From Arthrobacter luteolus NBRC 107841 (GTDB taxonomy: Bacteria; Actinomycetota; Actinomycetes; Actinomycetales; Micrococcaceae), in the NCBI RefSeq assembly GCF_001552075.1, contig NZ_BCQM01000003.1, positions 124,001-188,000 on the forward strand: a DNA stretch of 64,000 bases. Direction: 5' to 3'. Below the pieces are notes generated by a model. It was not told the origin of the DNA. It saw only the letters and a list, made by a program, of their open reading frames with translations, and made no database searches. Made by a program: the position numbers and the translations under genes. Every line of letters starts with the position of its first letter. Position 1 is the first letter of the stretch. This document shows positions 27,605-37,317 of the stretch, piece by piece.

Positions 27605-28069
27605 CTACGGGGCCGGGCAGAAGGACGGCAGCTGGTCCAGCGTGGCGTTGGCCGGGCACGGATCGAACGTGAAGATCACCAGGGTGCCGAGGACGATGAT
27701 GACCACGGTGGCGGAGTAGAGAACCGTCTTGAGCCACATCCGCGTGGAGTTCTTCTCTGCGTAGTCATTGATGATCGTGCGGACACCGTTGGTGCCGTGG
27801 AGCATGGCAAGCCACAGCATGACCAGGTCCCAGATCTGCCACAGCGGAGAGGCCCACTTGCCGGCGACGAAGCCGAAGTCGATGGCCTTGATGCCGTCGC
27901 CGAGGACCAGGTTCACGATCAGGTGGGTGAAGATCAGCACGACGAGGAGTGCACCGGAAATGCGCATGAACAGCCATGCGAACATCTCGAAGTTGCCCTT
28001 CCCCGACTTGCTGCGGGTGTACCTGGGGGAGATGCGTCCGGCCCGGGGGGCTTCAATATTCGTGCTCAT
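27605..28069 (-). CDS. sdhD: Succinate dehydrogenase hydrophobic anchor subunit
   Basis: A 154-residue membrane anchor with three helices (about 30-53, 74-95, 111-132). The heme/quinone-region His residues lie in LIFTHLIVN and MLHGTNGVRTIINDYA, characteristic of actinobacterial SdhD. The start ATG at 28069 is 3 nt from the sdhC stop. Confidence 0.92.
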   Translation of the reverse strand: MSTNIEAPRAGRISPRYTRSKSGKGNFEMFAWLFMRISGALLVVLIFTHLIVNLVLGDGIKAIDFGFVAGKWASPLWQIWDLVMLWLAMLHGTNGVRTIINDYAEKNSTRMWLKTVLYSATVVIIVLGTLVIFTFDPCPANATLDQLPSFCPAP

Positions 28070-28072
28070 GAT

Positions 28073-28453
28073 TTAGTGACCCCCGAGAATGATGGGAATG
28101 TGGCGAATGGAGAAGCCGATCATGGTCACGGCCCACAGGCCGACCACGCCCCACAGCAGCTGACGCTGGTACTTGGGGCCCTTCTTCCAGAAGTCGATAA
28201 GAATGACCCGGATGCCGTTAAAGGCGTGGAACACGATGGCGGCGACCAGGCCGAGCTCACCGATACCCATAATGGGGTTCTTGTACGCTCCGATGACCAC
28301 GTTGTAGGCCTCGGGCGACACGCGCACCAACGAGGTATCCAAGACATGGACCAAAAGGAAGAAGAAGATCACCACGCCAGTAATCCGATGGGCAACCCAG
28401 GACCACTGGCCTTCGCGGCCGCGGTAGAGCGTGCCTGCTGGTAACTTCGACAC
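28073..28453 (-). CDS. sdhC: Succinate dehydrogenase cytochrome b556 subunit
   Basis: A 126-residue membrane anchor with three helices and the SdhC signature YRGREGQWSWVAHRITGV; the heme ligand His is expected in AIVFHAFNGIRVIL. The GTG at 28453 has an excellent GGGAGGA site 8 nt upstream, so the longer frame is rejected. Codon 4 is TTA, rare in such GC-rich genomes. First gene of the operon. Confidence 0.93.
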   Translation of the reverse strand: MSKLPAGTLYRGREGQWSWVAHRITGVVIFFFLLVHVLDTSLVRVSPEAYNVVIGAYKNPIMGIGELGLVAAIVFHAFNGIRVILIDFWKKGPKYQRQLLWGVVGLWAVTMIGFSIRHIPIILGGH

Positions 28454-28677
28454 TGAATTTTCCTCCCTGCAACGCAGCGGCGCTAGCGCGTCTTCCACGC
28501 AGTGATGACGCCGGTGCGAGAGCACTTATAGGCTCAAGCATAATCTAGGTCCCGGTAGGGCCGGGATCAATTTAGGTTCCCCTATCGTGTGACCTGGCTT
28601 ACACTGCCTGTCATCTGTGCCAGGACAACCTGTACCCGCTTAGGCGGGGCTTCAGCAGGCCGGAGGGAACGTTCAGC

Positions 28678-28683
28678 TAACCT
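28678..28683 (+). promoter_or_regulatory. -10 element of manC, leaderless promoter
   Basis: TAACCT within GCTAACCTTG ends 8 nt before the manC ATG at 28692. Transcription would start at or next to the A of the start codon. The same ten bases precede the amidohydrolase start (29927-29936). No clear -35 is seen. Confidence 0.5.
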
Positions 28684-28691
28684 TGGCACTG

Positions 28692-29843
28692 ATGAGTACT
28701 GAAATGAAAAATGTGAACGCGGGTTCCACTCCGGACGCCGGCGTCTTCAAACGCTTTTACGGCGTTATTCCGGCTGGCGGCGTTGGAACCAGGCTGTGGC
28801 CGCTGTCGCGGGCTGCGGCTCCGAAGTTCCTGCATGACCTGACTGGATCGGGCTCCACCCTGATCCGCGCCACCTATGACCGGCTGACGGAACTGAGTGA
28901 AGACAGGGTCATGGTTGTCACCGGCCAGCTCCACCGGGCCGCCGTGCTGGCCCAGCTGCCGGAGATCCAGCCGGAGAACCTGGTGCTGGAGAGCGAGCCG
29001 AAGGATTCCGCTGCCGCGATCGGGCTGGCAGCAGCCATCCTGTACCAGCGCGACCCGTCCATCATCATGGGGTCCTTCGCCGCGGACCAGGTCATCACCC
29101 CGGTCGAGGTCTTCCAGGAGACAGTCCGCGAGGCCATCCACACCGCCGCCCAGGGCTACATCGTGACCATCGGCATCCATCCCACGCACCCGTCCACGGG
29201 ATTTGGCTACATCCGCGCGGGTGAAGCGCTGGACATTGCTGGCGCTCCCAGCGCCCACGCCGTCGTCGAGTTCGTGGAGAAGCCCTCCGAAGACACGGCC
29301 CGCTCCTACCTGCGCAGCGGCAACTACAGCTGGAACGCAGGAATGTTCGTTGCTCCGGTGGCACTGATGCTCAAGCACCTGCAGGCGAATGAACCCGAGC
29401 TCCACGCCGGGATCATGGAGATCGCCGCGGCCTGGGACACGCCGAGCCGCCGCGAAGTGGTCCTCCGGGTCTGGCCCACGCTGCCCAAGATCGCCATTGA
29501 CTACGCGGTAGCCGAACCGGCCGCCGCCGCCGGTGACGTGGCAATGATTCCCGGGATTTTCAGCTGGGACGACGTTGGTGACTTCGCTGCGATCGGCCGG
29601 CTGAACCCGGCCGAGCAGAACTCGGAGCTGACCGTCATGGGTGAGGGTGCCCGCGTCTACTCCGAGGATGCCTCGGGAATCGTTGTCTCCGACACCAAGC
29701 GGGTGATCGCCCTCATCGGCATCGAGGACGTCGTTATTGTTGACACACCTGATGCCCTGCTGGTGACCACCAAGGATCATGCCCAGGCCGTGAAGAAGGC
29801 CGTGGAGCACCTCAAGGCCAGCGGCGACACGGACGTACTGTAG
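28692..29843 (+). CDS. manC: Mannose-1-phosphate guanylyltransferase
   Basis: A 383-residue nucleotidyltransferase that makes GDP-mannose from mannose 1-phosphate and GTP, for glycolipid, glycan or exopolysaccharide synthesis. The nucleotide-binding signature GVIPAGGVGTRLWPLSR lies at the N-terminus. FVEKPSEDTARSYL and YSWNAGMFV are the sugar-binding signatures, with FSWDDVGDF near the C-terminus. ATG 28692 lies directly after a -10-like element and has no ribosome site, consistent with a leaderless message; a TTG at 28683 would lie inside that element. It has no isomerase domain, unlike bifunctional ManC/AlgA. Confidence 0.93.
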   Translation: MSTEMKNVNAGSTPDAGVFKRFYGVIPAGGVGTRLWPLSRAAAPKFLHDLTGSGSTLIRATYDRLTELSEDRVMVVTGQLHRAAVLAQLPEIQPENLVLESEPKDSAAAIGLAAAILYQRDPSIIMGSFAADQVITPVEVFQETVREAIHTAAQGYIVTIGIHPTHPSTGFGYIRAGEALDIAGAPSAHAVVEFVEKPSEDTARSYLRSGNYSWNAGMFVAPVALMLKHLQANEPELHAGIMEIAAAWDTPSRREVVLRVWPTLPKIAIDYAVAEPAAAAGDVAMIPGIFSWDDVGDFAAIGRLNPAEQNSELTVMGEGARVYSEDASGIVVSDTKRVIALIGIEDVVIVDTPDALLVTTKDHAQAVKKAVEHLKASGDTDVL

Positions 29844-29927
29844 GCCGCAGGGGCTTCGGCCCGCGGTGTTATGAGCGTTCGTGAAGTCTTAAAGCCAACT
29901 GGTTCCCGCAAGCCAGCGCAGGTTGGC

Positions 29928-29933
29928 TAACCT
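29928..29933 (+). promoter_or_regulatory. -10 element of the amidohydrolase, leaderless promoter
   Basis: TAACCT in GCTAACCTTG ends 7 nt before the GTG at 29941, so the predicted first transcribed base is the start codon itself. The same ten-base context occurs ahead of manC. Confidence 0.5.
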
Positions 29934-29940
29934 TGAACAT

Positions 29941-31146
29941 GTGCAGACAACCTCGCTGAGTAACTCGCCCGTACCATCAATCAGGGGCAGTGTTGCTCCG
30001 ATCCTGGGTGAGTTGATCGATTTCCGGCGGGACCTCCACTCCCATCCGGAACTCTCGCACAAGGAATTCCGCACCACCGACCGGATTATCGAAGCCCTGG
30101 AGGCCGCCGGCCTGCAGCCGAAGCGGCTCTCCGGCACCGGCGCCTACGTTGACATCGGCGACGGCCCCATCCAGCTCGGCCTGCGCGCGGACATTGATGC
30201 GCTTCCCGTGCTCGAGGAGACGGGTCTGCCCTACGCGTCCGTCAACACCGGGATCACCCACGCATGCGGGCATGACATCCACACGACGGTAATGCTGGGC
30301 GCGGCCAAGGTGCTTGCCCGACTGGATGCGGAAGGCAGCCTCGGCGGCCGCATCCGCGTCATCTTCCAGCCGGCCGAAGAGGTGATGCCCGGCGGTGCCC
30401 TTTCCGTCATCGAACAGGGCATCCTCGAAGGTGTGCCCCGGATTCTGGCGCTGCACTGCGACCCGCGGGTCGACGTCGGGCAGGTGGGCACCCGCATCGG
30501 TGCCATCACCTCGGCGTCCGACACCATCCGGATTGAACTCTCCGGACGCGGCGGCCATACCTCCCGTCCGCACCTGACCGAAGACCTGGTGTTCGCCCTG
30601 GGGCAGATTGCGGTCAGCGTTCCCGCTGTCCTGTCCCGCCGGATCGATGTGCGCAGCGGCGTTTCCGTGGTCTGGGGCCAGATCCACGCCGGGTCAGCAC
30701 CCAACGCGATTCCGGGGCACGGTTTTCTCGCCGGAACCATGCGCTGCCTCGACGCCGAGGCCTGGTACGCGGCGGGCAAGCTGCTTGACGACGTCGTCCG
30801 GGAAGTCGCGGCACCCTACGGGGTGGAGGTGGCGCTTGAGCACACCCGCGGCGTTCCGCCGGTGATCAACTCCGAGACTGAGACCGGGCTCATCGAAGCC
30901 TCCGCTCGGGCCGAACTGGGTGAAGACTCCGTAGTGCTCACGCCGCAGTCCATGGGCGGGGAGGACTTCGCCTGGATGACCCAGGCCGTTCCCGGTGCCA
31001 TGATGCGGCTGGGAACCCGCACGCCCGGAGGCGAAACCTACGACCTGCACCGGGGGGACTACAACCCCGATGAGCTCTCCATCAGCTGCGGCGTTTCGGT
31101 GATGGCGGCGGCTGCGGTCCGGGCGGCACGCGGGCTGCGCCACTAG
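29941..31146 (+). CDS. M20D family amidohydrolase
   Basis: About 401 residues of a metal-dependent peptidase/aminoacylase of the M20 family (IAA-amino acid hydrolase, HipO-like), which cleaves N-acyl amino acids or aminobenzoyl-glutamate types. Metal and catalytic motifs are THACGHDIHTT, FQPAEEVMPGG, ALHCDPRVDVGQVG and GGEDFAWM. The dimerisation domain is in between (GRGGHTSRPHLTEDL). GTG 29941 is chosen because a -10 element lies just in front; TTG 29923 is an in-frame alternative. Cytoplasmic; substrate unknown. Confidence 0.88.
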   Translation: MQTTSLSNSPVPSIRGSVAPILGELIDFRRDLHSHPELSHKEFRTTDRIIEALEAAGLQPKRLSGTGAYVDIGDGPIQLGLRADIDALPVLEETGLPYASVNTGITHACGHDIHTTVMLGAAKVLARLDAEGSLGGRIRVIFQPAEEVMPGGALSVIEQGILEGVPRILALHCDPRVDVGQVGTRIGAITSASDTIRIELSGRGGHTSRPHLTEDLVFALGQIAVSVPAVLSRRIDVRSGVSVVWGQIHAGSAPNAIPGHGFLAGTMRCLDAEAWYAAGKLLDDVVREVAAPYGVEVALEHTRGVPPVINSETETGLIEASARAELGEDSVVLTPQSMGGEDFAWMTQAVPGAMMRLGTRTPGGETYDLHRGDYNPDELSISCGVSVMAAAAVRAARGLRH

Positions 31147-31394
31147 TCCAACCGGCTCCGCCGGGCCCCCAACCGGAGCGGCTGGCACCGCAGCATTGAT
31201 AACAACATACAAACGATGTTCTTCAGCGCCCCCAGATCGTAGGTGGTTTGCGCCACATGCCACTATGGTTGGGTCTGCTGCGCTCCGCTGAGGTAAGGGG
31301 CGCGCACCACACGCGCCTGCGCGCGAGGCCGTTCAACCGGATGGCCGTGCTGCAGACTCCAACGGGTGGACCCCTTTTCTTTTCTGGAGGAACA

Positions 31395-32516
31395 TTGAAG
31401 AATTTTCCGCGCAGCATAAAGCGCAATGCCGGTATTTCCGCCGCCATGCTGGGCGCTTCGGCGCTTCTGCTGGCCGGCTGCGGCGCCGCTCCCGAGGAAG
31501 ACGCTGCCTCGGACACAGCCAGCAGCGGCAGCAGCGCCAGCAGCGATTTCCTGGCGTGCATGGTTTCGGACTCCGGCGGGTTCGATGACCGCTCGTTCAA
31601 CCAGTCCAGCTTCGAGGGCCTGCAGGCCGCGGAGAAGGACCTCGGCATTCAGATCAAGACTGCCGAGTCCCAGTCCGAGACCGACTTCCTGCCGAACCTG
31701 GACTCCATGGTGGTCCAGAACGGCTGCGACATCACCGTCACCGTTGGCTTCCTCCTGGCAGACGCCACGAAGGAAGTTGCTACCGCGAACCCCGAGAGCA
31801 ACTTTGCGATCGTCGATGACAACAGCATCGAACTGGATAACGTCAAGCCGATCATCTATGACACGGCGCAGGCTGCCTTCCTGGCAGGCTACGTAGCTGC
31901 CGGCACCTCCGAAACCGGCAAGGTGGCCACCTACGGCGGCATCAACATCCCCACCGTCACCATCTTCATGGATGGCTTCGCGGACGGTGTTGAGTACTAC
32001 AACGAGCAGAACAGCGCCAACGTTGAACTGCTCGGCTGGAACAAGGCAGACCAGACCGGTTCCTTCATCGGCAACTTCACCGACACCGGTGCCGGTAAGA
32101 CCACCACGCAGAACTTCCTCAATGAGGGTGCGGACATCATCATGCCCGTGGCCGGACCGGTCGGAACCGGCACTCTGGACGCGGTCGTTGAAGCGAACGC
32201 CAACGGCGGCAGCAACAAGGTGGTCTGGGTCGACTCCGACGGTTTCGAGACCGCGGGCACCGGCCAGGAATACATCCTCACCTCGGTTATGAAGCTGATG
32301 GGCGACGCGGTGGAAACCGTCATCTCCTCTGACGTCGACGGCAACTTCGACGCCACCCCGTACGTCGGAACCCTGGAGAACGGCGGCGTCGCACTGGCTC
32401 CGTTCCATGACCAGGAAAGCGCTGTACCTGCGGACGTGAAGACCGCAGTGGACGAAATCAAGGCCAAGATCATCTCCGGTGAAATCACCGTGGATTCCGC
32501 CGCCAGCCCCAAGTAA
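31395..32516 (+). CDS. BMP family nucleoside-binding lipoprotein (PnrA-like)
   Basis: A 373-residue exported lipoprotein of the basic membrane protein family. The signal peptide ends in LLLAGC with lipidated Cys29, followed by a Ser/Ala linker. The domain starts at FLACMVSDSGGFDDRSFNQS, the hallmark of PnrA/BmpA purine- or nucleoside-binding proteins. TTG 31395 follows an ideal GGAGGA site; the longer frame crosses the promoter region. It captures nucleosides for the downstream NupA-like ATPase and two permeases. Confidence 0.92.
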   Translation: MKNFPRSIKRNAGISAAMLGASALLLAGCGAAPEEDAASDTASSGSSASSDFLACMVSDSGGFDDRSFNQSSFEGLQAAEKDLGIQIKTAESQSETDFLPNLDSMVVQNGCDITVTVGFLLADATKEVATANPESNFAIVDDNSIELDNVKPIIYDTAQAAFLAGYVAAGTSETGKVATYGGINIPTVTIFMDGFADGVEYYNEQNSANVELLGWNKADQTGSFIGNFTDTGAGKTTTQNFLNEGADIIMPVAGPVGTGTLDAVVEANANGGSNKVVWVDSDGFETAGTGQEYILTSVMKLMGDAVETVISSDVDGNFDATPYVGTLENGGVALAPFHDQESAVPADVKTAVDEIKAKIISGEITVDSAASPK

Positions 32517-32537
32517 TACGGGCATGCAGTGAACTCA

Positions 32538-32583
32538 ACCGCCGTCCGCCCCGGCTGCACCGCAGCGGGGCGGGCGGCGGTTT
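32538..32583 (+). terminator. Hairpin between binding protein and ATPase genes
   Basis: Long GC-rich arms ACCGCCGTCCGCCCCG (32538-32553) and its near-complement (32566-32581), one wobble, followed by TTTGTT. Such attenuating hairpins after the binding-protein gene typically raise its output over downstream transporter genes. Confidence 0.7.
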
Positions 32584-32650
32584 GTTCTGGTCCCGGTAGT
32601 CTTCCTCCCGGGAACCCAAACACTCAGACTCAAACAGATTGGTTGGGGTT

Positions 32651-34195
32651 GTGAAACTCGAACTTAAGGGCATTACCAAGCGCTTCGGCACGCTGGTGGC
32701 CAACGACCACATAGACCTGGTGATCGAGCCCGGGCAGGTGCACAGCCTGCTGGGCGAGAACGGTGCCGGCAAATCGACGCTGATGAACGTCCTTTACGGC
32801 CTCTATGAACCCACCGAGGGTGAAATCCTGGTCAACGACAAGCCGGTGGTCTTCTCCGGCCCCGGTGATGCCATGGCCGCAGGAATCGGCATGGTCCACC
32901 AGCACTTTATGCTGGTGCCCGTCTTCACCGTTGCGGAAAACGTGGCGCTGGGACATGAGAGCACCAAATTCGCCGGCACCCTGAACCTGGAAACCACCAA
33001 GGCCCGGATCCGGCAGATCTCCGACCAGTACGGGTTCGACGTCGATCCCGAAGCAGTCGTTGAAGACCTGCCGGTGGGTGTGCAGCAGCGGGTGGAAATT
33101 ATCAAGGCCCTGATCCGGGACGCGGAAGTCCTGATCCTGGACGAGCCCACCGCCGTCCTCACCCCGCGCGAGACGGATGAGCTGCTCGCCATCATGCGCC
33201 AGCTGACCGAGGACGGAAAGTCCGTTGTCTTCATCTCCCACAAGCTGCGCGAGGTGAAGGCCGTCTCTGACGTGATCACTGTGATCCGCCGCGGCCAGGT
33301 GGTAGGCGACGCTCCGCCCAGCGCCAGCACCTCGGAACTGGCTGCCATGATGGTGGGCCGCTCCGTCAGCCTGACCCTGGAAAAGGCCCCGGCCGAACCC
33401 GGTGCAGCCACCTTCCAGGTCCGGGACCTGGTGGTGCTTTCAGACTCCGGCCAGGCCATGGTGGACCACGTGAGCTTCGAGATCGCCAAGGGTGAGATCC
33501 TCGCCGTCGCCGGTGTCCAGGGCAACGGGCAGACCGAACTCACCGAAGCCGTGATGGGCCTGCAGGACCACGTAAGCGGCTCCATCCAGCTCGACGGCAA
33601 AGAACTCGTTGGCCGGCGCGCTGACCAGATCATCGACGCCGGTGTGGGCTTCGTGCCCGAGGACCGCAGCGTTGACGGGCTCGTCGGACCCTTCTCGGTG
33701 GCGGAAAACCTGATCCTGAACCGCTACAAGAAGGCACCGTTCGCGCGTGGGCTGTCCATGCGCCCCGCAGTTGTTGCCGCCAACGCCGCCGAGAAGATCA
33801 AGGAGTTCGACATCCGCACGCAGTCGGCGGAGTCGGCAGCGGGAACCCTTTCCGGCGGCAACCAGCAGAAAGTCGTGATGGCCCGCGAACTTTCGCGGCC
33901 GCTCTCACTGTTCATCGCGTCCCAGCCAACCCGCGGCGTCGACGTCGGCTCCATTGAGTTCCTGCACAAGCGGATCGTTGCGGAACGCGACGGCGGCACA
34001 CCCGTCCTGATCGTGTCCACCGAACTGGATGAGGTCCTGGAGCTGGCTGACCGGATTGCCGTCCTCTACGGCGGCAGGCTCATGGGGATTGTCCCCGGCA
34101 ACACCCCGCGCGGTGTCCTTGGCCTGATGATGGCCGGGATGGGCGCCGATGAAGCACTTTCGCACGACCGTGAGACTGAGGAAGGGACACAGTGA
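32651..34195 (+). CDS. Nucleoside ABC transporter ATP-binding protein (NupA/YufO type)
   Basis: A 514-residue double ATPase. The first cassette has Walker [10 protein letters not shown] at 35-43 and Walker [13 protein letters not shown]. The second has [12 protein letters not shown], signature LSGGNQQKV and a Walker B replaced by [14 protein letters not shown], as usual in this family. GTG 32651 is preferred to a TTG 12 nt upstream, which adds MVGV-type residues. Its stop overlaps the first permease start by 4 nt. Confidence 0.92.
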   Translation: MKLELKGITKRFGTLVANDHIDLVIEPGQVHSLLGENGAGKSTLMNVLYGLYEPTEGEILVNDKPVVFSGPGDAMAAGIGMVHQHFMLVPVFTVAENVALGHESTKFAGTLNLETTKARIRQISDQYGFDVDPEAVVEDLPVGVQQRVEIIKALIRDAEVLILDEPTAVLTPRETDELLAIMRQLTEDGKSVVFISHKLREVKAVSDVITVIRRGQVVGDAPPSASTSELAAMMVGRSVSLTLEKAPAEPGAATFQVRDLVVLSDSGQAMVDHVSFEIAKGEILAVAGVQGNGQTELTEAVMGLQDHVSGSIQLDGKELVGRRADQIIDAGVGFVPEDRSVDGLVGPFSVAENLILNRYKKAPFARGLSMRPAVVAANAAEKIKEFDIRTQSAESAAGTLSGGNQQKVVMARELSRPLSLFIASQPTRGVDVGSIEFLHKRIVAERDGGTPVLIVSTELDEVLELADRIAVLYGGRLMGIVPGNTPRGVLGLMMAGMGADEALSHDRETEEGTQ

Positions 34196-35553
34196 GCCCG
34201 GAGGAAAAAGGCAGCAAATCAGAGGATGCCCGCAGCAAGGATGTGGCGGCCGCTGAAGACACGCGGCTGCTGACCGCCGCGGAAACGGCCGGCGGGGCGC
34301 TTCCGCCGCCCGCCGTACCGGTCTCCGGTTCCGAGCTCCGCCCCGAGGGCGGCAACGAATCGGTCCTGCACCGCATAGTCACCGGCAATGCGCTGGTCTC
34401 CGTTCTGGCCGTCCTGATGGCACTGATCCTCGGCGGCCTGCTCATTGCCGTCACCGACGAAGCCGTGGCCAACTCCGCGGGCTACTTCTTCAGCCGCCCA
34501 ACAGACCTGCTGGGGGCTGCCTGGTCGGCGGCTTCGGGAGCCTACATCGCCCTCTTCCAGGGATCGGTCTTCAACTTCGAGGCCGACAGCTTCTCCCGGA
34601 TGATCTATCCGCTGACCCAGACCCTGACCGTCGCGACGCCGCTGATCTGCGCCGGCCTCGGAGTCGCCCTGGCCTTCCGGGCCGGGATGTTCAACATTGG
34701 TGCCCAGGGCCAGATCATCATCGGTGCCACCCTGGCGGCCTGGGTCGGTTTCAGCTGGCACCTGCCGGTGGGGCTGCACCTGCTGGTTGTGGTGATCGCA
34801 GGAGCCGTCGGCGGCGCCCTTTGGGGCGGGATCGCCGGGCTCCTGAAAGCCCGAACCGGTGCGCACGAGGTCATTGTGACCATCATGCTCAACTACATTG
34901 CTATCCAACTGGTGCTCTTCCTGCTCACCACACCGGGCTTCCAGCGCCCGGGCTCCACCAACCCCATCAGCCCCCAGCTGGACAGCACCGCGATGTTCCC
35001 GCCACTGCTCGGTGAGGGATTCCGTCTGCACTGGGGTTTCATCATGGCCATTGCCGCGACGGTGTTCATCTGGTGGCTGCTTAACCGCTCCACCGTCGGC
35101 TTCGAACTGCGCGCCGTAGGCGCCAACCCTGCTGCCGCACGCAACGCCGGCATCAGCACCACCAAGGGCTACGTGATCGTTATGCTGATCGCCGGCGCCC
35201 TTGCGGGTCTGGCCGGCGTCGCGCAGGTCTCCGGCACGGAGAAGGTACTCACCTCCGGTGTGGCCGCCAGCTTCGGTTTCGACGCCATTACCGTCGCCCT
35301 GCTCGGCCGCTCCTCACCGTGGGGGACCTTTGCCGCGGGCCTGCTGTTCGGAGCCTTCCGCGCCGGAGGCGTCACCATGCAGACCAGCACCGGAACCAGT
35401 ATCGACATTGTCCTGGTGGTCCAGTCGCTGATCGTCCTGTTCATCGCCGCACCTCCGCTGGTCCGGTCCATCTTTAGGATTCCACCGCCAGGTGCCTTCA
35501 AAACATCGGGCAAGCGCACCACCACCAACGCAGCAGCCGGAGGAGCAGCATGA
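34192..35553 (+). CDS. Nucleoside ABC transporter permease 1 (NupB/YufP-like)
   Basis: A 453-residue BPD_transp_2 permease with about ten helices. The first 70 residues are hydrophilic and variable. Conserved segments are [20 protein letters not shown], the EAA-like region [18 protein letters not shown] and [17 protein letters not shown]. It starts with GTG in GTGA overlap with the ATPase and ends in an ATGA overlap with permease 2. Confidence 0.9.
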   Translation: MSPEEKGSKSEDARSKDVAAAEDTRLLTAAETAGGALPPPAVPVSGSELRPEGGNESVLHRIVTGNALVSVLAVLMALILGGLLIAVTDEAVANSAGYFFSRPTDLLGAAWSAASGAYIALFQGSVFNFEADSFSRMIYPLTQTLTVATPLICAGLGVALAFRAGMFNIGAQGQIIIGATLAAWVGFSWHLPVGLHLLVVVIAGAVGGALWGGIAGLLKARTGAHEVIVTIMLNYIAIQLVLFLLTTPGFQRPGSTNPISPQLDSTAMFPPLLGEGFRLHWGFIMAIAATVFIWWLLNRSTVGFELRAVGANPAAARNAGISTTKGYVIVMLIAGALAGLAGVAQVSGTEKVLTSGVAASFGFDAITVALLGRSSPWGTFAAGLLFGAFRAGGVTMQTSTGTSIDIVLVVQSLIVLFIAAPPLVRSIFRIPPPGAFKTSGKRTTTNAAAGGAA

Positions 35554-36839
35554 GCACCGCAACCACCCTTGCTTCCGCCGGGCAGCCTGCCGCCGTCCAG
35601 GCCATCCGCAGCTGGAAGACTCCGATCCTGTTGGGGTGCCTGGCGATCCTGGCCTTCCTCATTTTTGGGCTGGGCGCGCCGGCCAGTGAGGTGACGTTCA
35701 GGCTCACCGAGGACGACGCCGCCATCCAGCTGCCGAATATCGTGGCTTCGGCCATGGCGGTCGGCTGGATCTCCTCGGTGGTACTGCTGGCTTCCGCAGC
35801 GTATGCCGCCTTCCTGGTAAGCCGTTACCAGCCCGTGCCGGGCTGGTTGATCGCCGTATTCGCGGTGTTCTTCATCGCCGCCTTCCTGACCTGGTCCGTC
35901 GGCAGCGCCCGCAGTCCCAGCGTGGCGCTCTACGGCCTGCTCGCAGGATCCTTCACACTGGCGTTCCCGCTGATCTTCGGTTCCCTCTCCGGGGTGCTCT
36001 GCGAACGTTCCGGTGTTGTGAACATCGCCATTGAGGGCCAGCTGCTCTTTGGTGCCTTTGCCGCCGCCGTCGCGGGTTCCCTCTCCGGCAACGCTTTCGT
36101 GGGCCTTTTCGCCGCCGCCATCGCCGGTGTCCTGGTCTCCCTGGTGCTGGCAGTGTTCAGCATCAAGTACATCGTGAACCAGGTGATCGTCGGCGTCGTC
36201 CTGAACGTGCTGGTCTCCGGCCTGACCGGGTTCCTTTTCTCCACGGTGCTCAGCGCCGACCCGGAGACCTGGAACTCCCCGCCGCGGCTGGATAAGATCC
36301 CGATCCCGCTGCTGGAAGACATCCCGATCATCGGCCCGATCCTCTTTGACCAGTCCGTGATCGGCTACCTGATGTACGTGGCCGTGGCAGCGATCTACTT
36401 CGGCCTCTTCCACACCAAGTGGGGACTGCGCACCCGGGCCGTGGGCGAGCATCCCAAGGCCGCCGACACTCTGGGCGTGAACGTCAACCGCACCCGCTTC
36501 TACAACGTGCTGCTGGCCGGCTCGGTGGCCGGCGTGGGCGGAGCCTTCTTCACGCTGGTTTCGGTGTCCTCCTTCAACCGGGACATGACCTCGGGTCAGG
36601 GGTACATCGCCCTGGCAGCCCTTATCCTGGGCCGCTGGAACCCGATCGGAGCCCTCTTCGCCGCCCTGCTCTTCGGCTTCGCGTCGAACCTGCAGTCGGT
36701 GCTGAGCCTGCTCGGCACCCCCGTCCCGAACCAGTTCCTGGCCATGCTGCCCTACGTGGTGACCATCTTCGCCGTCGCCGGTGTGGTGGGTAAATCACGT
36801 GCCCCGGCTGCCAGCGGCATTCCATACATCAAGGGTTAG
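35550..36839 (+). CDS. Nucleoside ABC transporter permease 2 (NupC/YufQ-like)
   Basis: A 429-residue membrane permease homologous to its neighbour. The substrate-route signature LCERSGVVNIAIEGQLLFGA lies near residue 150, the EAA-like loop AVGEHPKAADTLGVNVNR near 295, and GYIALAALILGRWNPIGA near the end. It forms the heteromeric channel with permease 1. The cdd gene follows by 13 nt. Confidence 0.92.
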   Translation: MSTATTLASAGQPAAVQAIRSWKTPILLGCLAILAFLIFGLGAPASEVTFRLTEDDAAIQLPNIVASAMAVGWISSVVLLASAAYAAFLVSRYQPVPGWLIAVFAVFFIAAFLTWSVGSARSPSVALYGLLAGSFTLAFPLIFGSLSGVLCERSGVVNIAIEGQLLFGAFAAAVAGSLSGNAFVGLFAAAIAGVLVSLVLAVFSIKYIVNQVIVGVVLNVLVSGLTGFLFSTVLSADPETWNSPPRLDKIPIPLLEDIPIIGPILFDQSVIGYLMYVAVAAIYFGLFHTKWGLRTRAVGEHPKAADTLGVNVNRTRFYNVLLAGSVAGVGGAFFTLVSVSSFNRDMTSGQGYIALAALILGRWNPIGALFAALLFGFASNLQSVLSLLGTPVPNQFLAMLPYVVTIFAVAGVVGKSRAPAASGIPYIKG

Positions 36840-36852
36840 GCGGCAGGAAACC

Positions 36853-37317
36853 ATGCAAGGGAATCACCAGAATCCAGCGGCCGCCAGCGGCGGGACGGAA
36901 CCGGAGAATGCGGAACCGGAGATTGACTGGGAGGTGCTGCAGGACGCAGCCCGCGGCGCCATGGCCCACGCTTACGTCCCGTACTCCCGGTTCCCGGTGG
37001 GCGCCGCAGCGCTGACCGATGACGGACGGATCGTTTCGGGCTGCAATATCGAAAACGCGTCCTACGGCCTGACCCTGTGTGCCGAATGCTCCATGATCAG
37101 CCAGCTGCAGATGACTGGCGGCGGACGCCTGCTGGCCTTCACCTGCGTTGACGGAGAAGGGCAGACCCTGATGCCGTGCGGCCGCTGCCGCCAGCTGCTG
37201 TACGAATTCCGGGCACCGGGCATGAAGCTGCTGACCGTCAGTGGGATCAAGACGATGGACGAGGTGCTGCCGGACGCCTTCGGCCCCCAGCACCTGGAAG
37301 GGGACAACAAACAATGA
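36853..37317 (+). CDS. cdd: Cytidine deaminase
   Basis: A 154-residue zinc enzyme converting (deoxy)cytidine to (deoxy)uridine. The catalytic motif TLCAE places Cys76 and Glu78, and PCGRC gives Cys109 and Cys112 as the further zinc ligands. YVPYSRFPVGAAAL and CNIENASYG are family signatures. ATG 36853 has CAGGAAACC directly upstream; a longer frame would run into the permease gene. It overlaps deoA by 4 nt and works directly on imported nucleosides. Confidence 0.95.
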   Translation: MQGNHQNPAAASGGTEPENAEPEIDWEVLQDAARGAMAHAYVPYSRFPVGAAALTDDGRIVSGCNIENASYGLTLCAECSMISQLQMTGGGRLLAFTCVDGEGQTLMPCGRCRQLLYEFRAPGMKLLTVSGIKTMDEVLPDAFGPQHLEGDNKQ

